7,776 nt of DNA, from the NCBI GenBank assembly GCA_030614305.1, contig JAUWKH010000074.1, positions 1-7,776 on the forward strand, written 5' to 3'. This DNA is from Bacteroidota bacterium. Lineage in GTDB: Bacteria > Bacteroidota > Bacteroidia > Bacteroidales > JADFUO01. The notes under the pieces were generated by a model. That model was not told where the DNA came from, ran no database searches, and worked only from the letters and a program-made list of their open reading frames with translations. Both the position numbers and the translations under genes were made by a program. Below are positions 5,553 through 7,776 of the stretch, in pieces; position 1 is the first letter of the stretch; the number at the start of each line of letters is the position of its first letter.

Positions 5553-7776
5553 ATGAATTTTATTATAAAGCGAAAAATACTAATTGCCATGCTCTTTACA
5601 GGGCTGACTATGCTTGGCTATTTTTCATACAAACAACTTCCTGTTGAGCTATATCCAAATGCTCAGATACCGTTTTTGTTTGTTCAGGTTGGAAGCGTGC
5701 TTGAAGTTGATCCTGAATATATGGAAAACCAGGCAATAATTCCTCTTGAAGGAGCCATCGGAAAGCTTGAAGGAGTTGAGAAAATTGAGTCAACCGCCGG
5801 CCAGCAACAAGGAAGCATACGAATATCTTATCAGCAATCTGTCAATATAAAATTTGCCTATCTGAAATTAGTAGAAAAAATTGATGAAGTAAAAAAGAAT
5901 TTGCCTGAGGAATTCAAAGTTCAGGTTTATAAATTTGATCTGGAGCAAATAAACAATATGTTTATGACAATTCAGGCAAGGGGAAGTGGCGGAGTAAACC
6001 GTGTAAGACAGATAGTTGAACGGGAAATTTTGAATAAAATTGAAAATATCGACGGCGTTTCAAATGCCGAAGTTTTCGGGGGAAGAGAAAAATCAATAGA
6101 TATTATTCTTGATGAAGATGTTTGCAAAAGTTATGGAATTTCACCTGCCGATGTTCGTTCAGCAATAAACCAAAATAGCAAGGCAAGGACTTTTGCAGGA
6201 AAAATATCGAAAAACGATCAATTGTTTTTTGTTAATGTGATTTCTGAATTTTCAAATATTAATGATATTTATGAAGTAGTCGTAAAAGAACAGGGTTCGA
6301 TAAAATTAAAAGATATTGCTACAGTTCATTTTGGTGTAAAAGAACAAAACTCATACAGTCGTGTAAACGGAAAAGAATCAGTAACTATCCAGGTTTCACG
6401 CGATTCACAGGCAAATATTATTGAGTTGGCAAATGAAGTAAAAAAGCAAATTGATAAACTAAATAATGAGCTAAAACCCAAAGATATTGAAATGGTTATT
6501 CAGTATAATTCTGCTGAAACCATGGAGAAAAATATTGATCTTATTATAAAGCTGGCAATAATTGGCGGAATATTGGCAATATTTGTACTTTGGATATTTC
6601 TGAAAAATTTCAGGCTGGTAATTGCAATTGCACTTGCCATCCCGATTTCTGTTTATACAGCTTTTAATTTCTTTTATGCTTTCGGTGTAAGTATTAACAG
6701 CCTGACCCTTTTGGGAATGGCTTTGGCAATCGGTATGCTTCTCGACAATAGTGTTGTTGTGCTGGAGAATATTTATCGGCTGGCTTCAAAAAAAATAGAC
6801 CCTGATATTGCTGTAGTTCAGGGCACAAAAGAAGTCTGGCGATCAATTTTTGCAGCCACTCTGACAACAATAACAGTATTTTTACCCTTTGTGTTTTCTA
6901 CTAATTTCTTCATCGGTTTATTAGGAAAACATATAGGCGTATCAATTATTTCTACGCTTTTAGTATCACTTGCAGTAGCTTTATTATTGATTCCAATGAT
7001 AACCCACACTTTCCTGAAATGGCGGGGAAAAGCAGTGCCTGTACGATTCAAAAGTATTTCTTATCACAATCGGCTCATTCAGATCTATATGGTTTTACTG
7101 AAAACCTGTATGCGTAACCCCGGGCGTACAATTCTTGGTGCTCTAAGTGTATTCTTTATCAGCCTTTTGATCTGCCTTACAATAAGTATTTCTTCAAACG
7201 AAGAGCCTGAAATAAGAGATCTGACCTTATTTGTTACAATGCCTGCCGGAACAACTTTAGAAAACACCGATCTGTTGATCATTGAAGCAGAAAAAAAGTT
7301 GGAAAATCTTGAAGAAAAAGAGGATATAATTAGTCAGGTTTACGAGGAAGAAGCAATGCTGACGATTTCTTTATTAGAGGATTATAAAGATATCAGGAAT
7401 ATGTCTATTCCGGGAATAAAAAATGAAATACTTGAACGATTATCAGACTTAAAACAAGCCGAATTTAGCTGGGATCCACCCGTTACGGGACGTCGTTTTG
7501 GTAGTGGTGGTTTTGATGATGATGATGATTTTGCAAGAATACTCGGAATTGGAACTCAACGTGAAAAAGTTGTCATCAAGGGGCAGGATTTTGATAAAAT
7601 GCTAAACCTTGCCAACGATGTTAAATATTATCTCGAACAATTATCATCCATCGAAAGAATAAATATCAGAATACCAAATAAGCGACCTGAGCTGTTATTA
7701 AGTTTTGATAAACAGATGATGGGACTCTATGATATTCCTGTTTCTTCGGTACTTTCCGAACTTAATTCGTTTCAAC
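5553..7776 (+). CDS. Efflux RND transporter permease subunit 2, 3'-truncated by window edge
   Basis: Second RND inner-membrane permease; 741 codons are visible with no stop or frameshift, out of about 1000-1050 expected, so TM8-TM12 lie beyond the window. ATG 5553 (MNFIIKRKILIAMLF) is the first ATG after the in-frame TAA at 5493 and leads straight into TM1 (about 8-26). Then comes the first porter region (about 30-325), TM2-TM6 (about 328-480), TM7 (about 522-545) and much of the second porter region. TM4 holds GMLLDNSVVVLENIYR, with D398-N399 at the AcrB D407-D408 positions. Apart from the TM4 core it is clearly different from permease 1, so it is not a recent duplicate: the usual YPGASPE-like stretch after TM1 is replaced by VGSVLEVDPEYMENQ, and the second half starts SSNEEPEIRDL rather than with an LPPSDEG-like motif. 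It carries an acidic D655-D659 run. The gene lies 69 bases after permease 1, in the same direction, so co-transcription and a shared adaptor and channel are likely. Substrate unknown. Confidence 0.92.
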   Translation, partial: MNFIIKRKILIAMLFTGLTMLGYFSYKQLPVELYPNAQIPFLFVQVGSVLEVDPEYMENQAIIPLEGAIGKLEGVEKIESTAGQQQGSIRISYQQSVNIKFAYLKLVEKIDEVKKNLPEEFKVQVYKFDLEQINNMFMTIQARGSGGVNRVRQIVEREILNKIENIDGVSNAEVFGGREKSIDIILDEDVCKSYGISPADVRSAINQNSKARTFAGKISKNDQLFFVNVISEFSNINDIYEVVVKEQGSIKLKDIATVHFGVKEQNSYSRVNGKESVTIQVSRDSQANIIELANEVKKQIDKLNNELKPKDIEMVIQYNSAETMEKNIDLIIKLAIIGGILAIFVLWIFLKNFRLVIAIALAIPISVYTAFNFFYAFGVSINSLTLLGMALAIGMLLDNSVVVLENIYRLASKKIDPDIAVVQGTKEVWRSIFAATLTTITVFLPFVFSTNFFIGLLGKHIGVSIISTLLVSLAVALLLIPMITHTFLKWRGKAVPVRFKSISYHNRLIQIYMVLLKTCMRNPGRTILGALSVFFISLLICLTISISSNEEPEIRDLTLFVTMPAGTTLENTDLLIIEAEKKLENLEEKEDIISQVYEEEAMLTISLLEDYKDIRNMSIPGIKNEILERLSDLKQAEFSWDPPVTGRRFGSGGFDDDDDFARILGIGTQREKVVIKGQDFDKMLNLANDVKYYLEQLSSIERINIRIPNKRPELLLSFDKQMMGLYDIPVSSVLSELNSFQ
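7515..7529 (+). repeat. (GAT)5 microsatellite encoding an Asp run in permease 2
   Basis: Five consecutive GAT codons encode D655-D659 of permease 2, inside a glycine- and aspartate-rich segment (GSGGFDDDDDF). All five Asp codons are identical, so a short slippage-prone tract is plausible, though changes would be in whole codons. It lies in the second periplasmic porter region, where it probably forms an exposed loop. Confidence 0.6.

Noticed and set aside
5608..5793. Minus-strand open frame opposite the start of permease 2
   Set aside because: It is antisense to a clearly conserved RND coding sequence, has no recognisable domain and no leader, so it is a shadow frame; the same applies to the other minus-strand frames in the window.
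2385..7776. Recent duplication of one permease gene
   Set aside because: Beyond the shared TM4 core and overall RND layout the two proteins differ strongly, so the duplication, if any, is old.

Overview
The window is almost entirely one plus-strand efflux operon of the resistance-nodulation-division (RND) type, cut at both ends. In order it holds the 3' part of a TolC-like outer-membrane channel gene, a complete periplasmic adaptor lipoprotein gene, a complete RND inner-membrane permease gene, and the first ~740 codons of a second, different RND permease gene that runs off the right edge.

The DNA is AT-rich. The starts follow A-rich, Shine-Dalgarno-poor leaders (such as the sequence before 1273, 2385 and 5553), and the proteins have a Bacteroidota flavour. 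A member of the Bacteroidota, perhaps a Bacteroidales/Marinilabiliales-like environmental lineage, is the best guess. This is inferred from composition and style; there is no marker gene.

Layout: 1-1229 outer-membrane factor (5' end missing); 1230-1272 short A-rich gap; 1273-2322 adaptor; 2323-2384 leader with two mutually exclusive small hairpins; 2385-5483 RND permease 1; 5484-5552 gap with a degenerate CACAAAGT repeat interrupted by a perfect 20-bp palindrome; 5553-7776 RND permease 2 (3' end missing). No gene lies on the minus strand, and no stretch of 300 bases lacks a gene. No tRNA, rRNA, CRISPR array, insertion sequence or Rho-independent terminator was seen.

The products should form a tripartite pump: the permeases take substrate from the periplasm or inner-membrane outer leaflet using ion-motive force, the lipid-anchored adaptor bridges, and the TolC-like trimer forms the exit duct. 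The adjacent unequal permeases raise the possibility of a heteromeric trimer, as in E. coli MdtBC. The substrate cannot be read from the sequence. This is a known type of system, not a new one; the most curious DNA is the 5497-5548 repeat/palindrome between the two permease genes.
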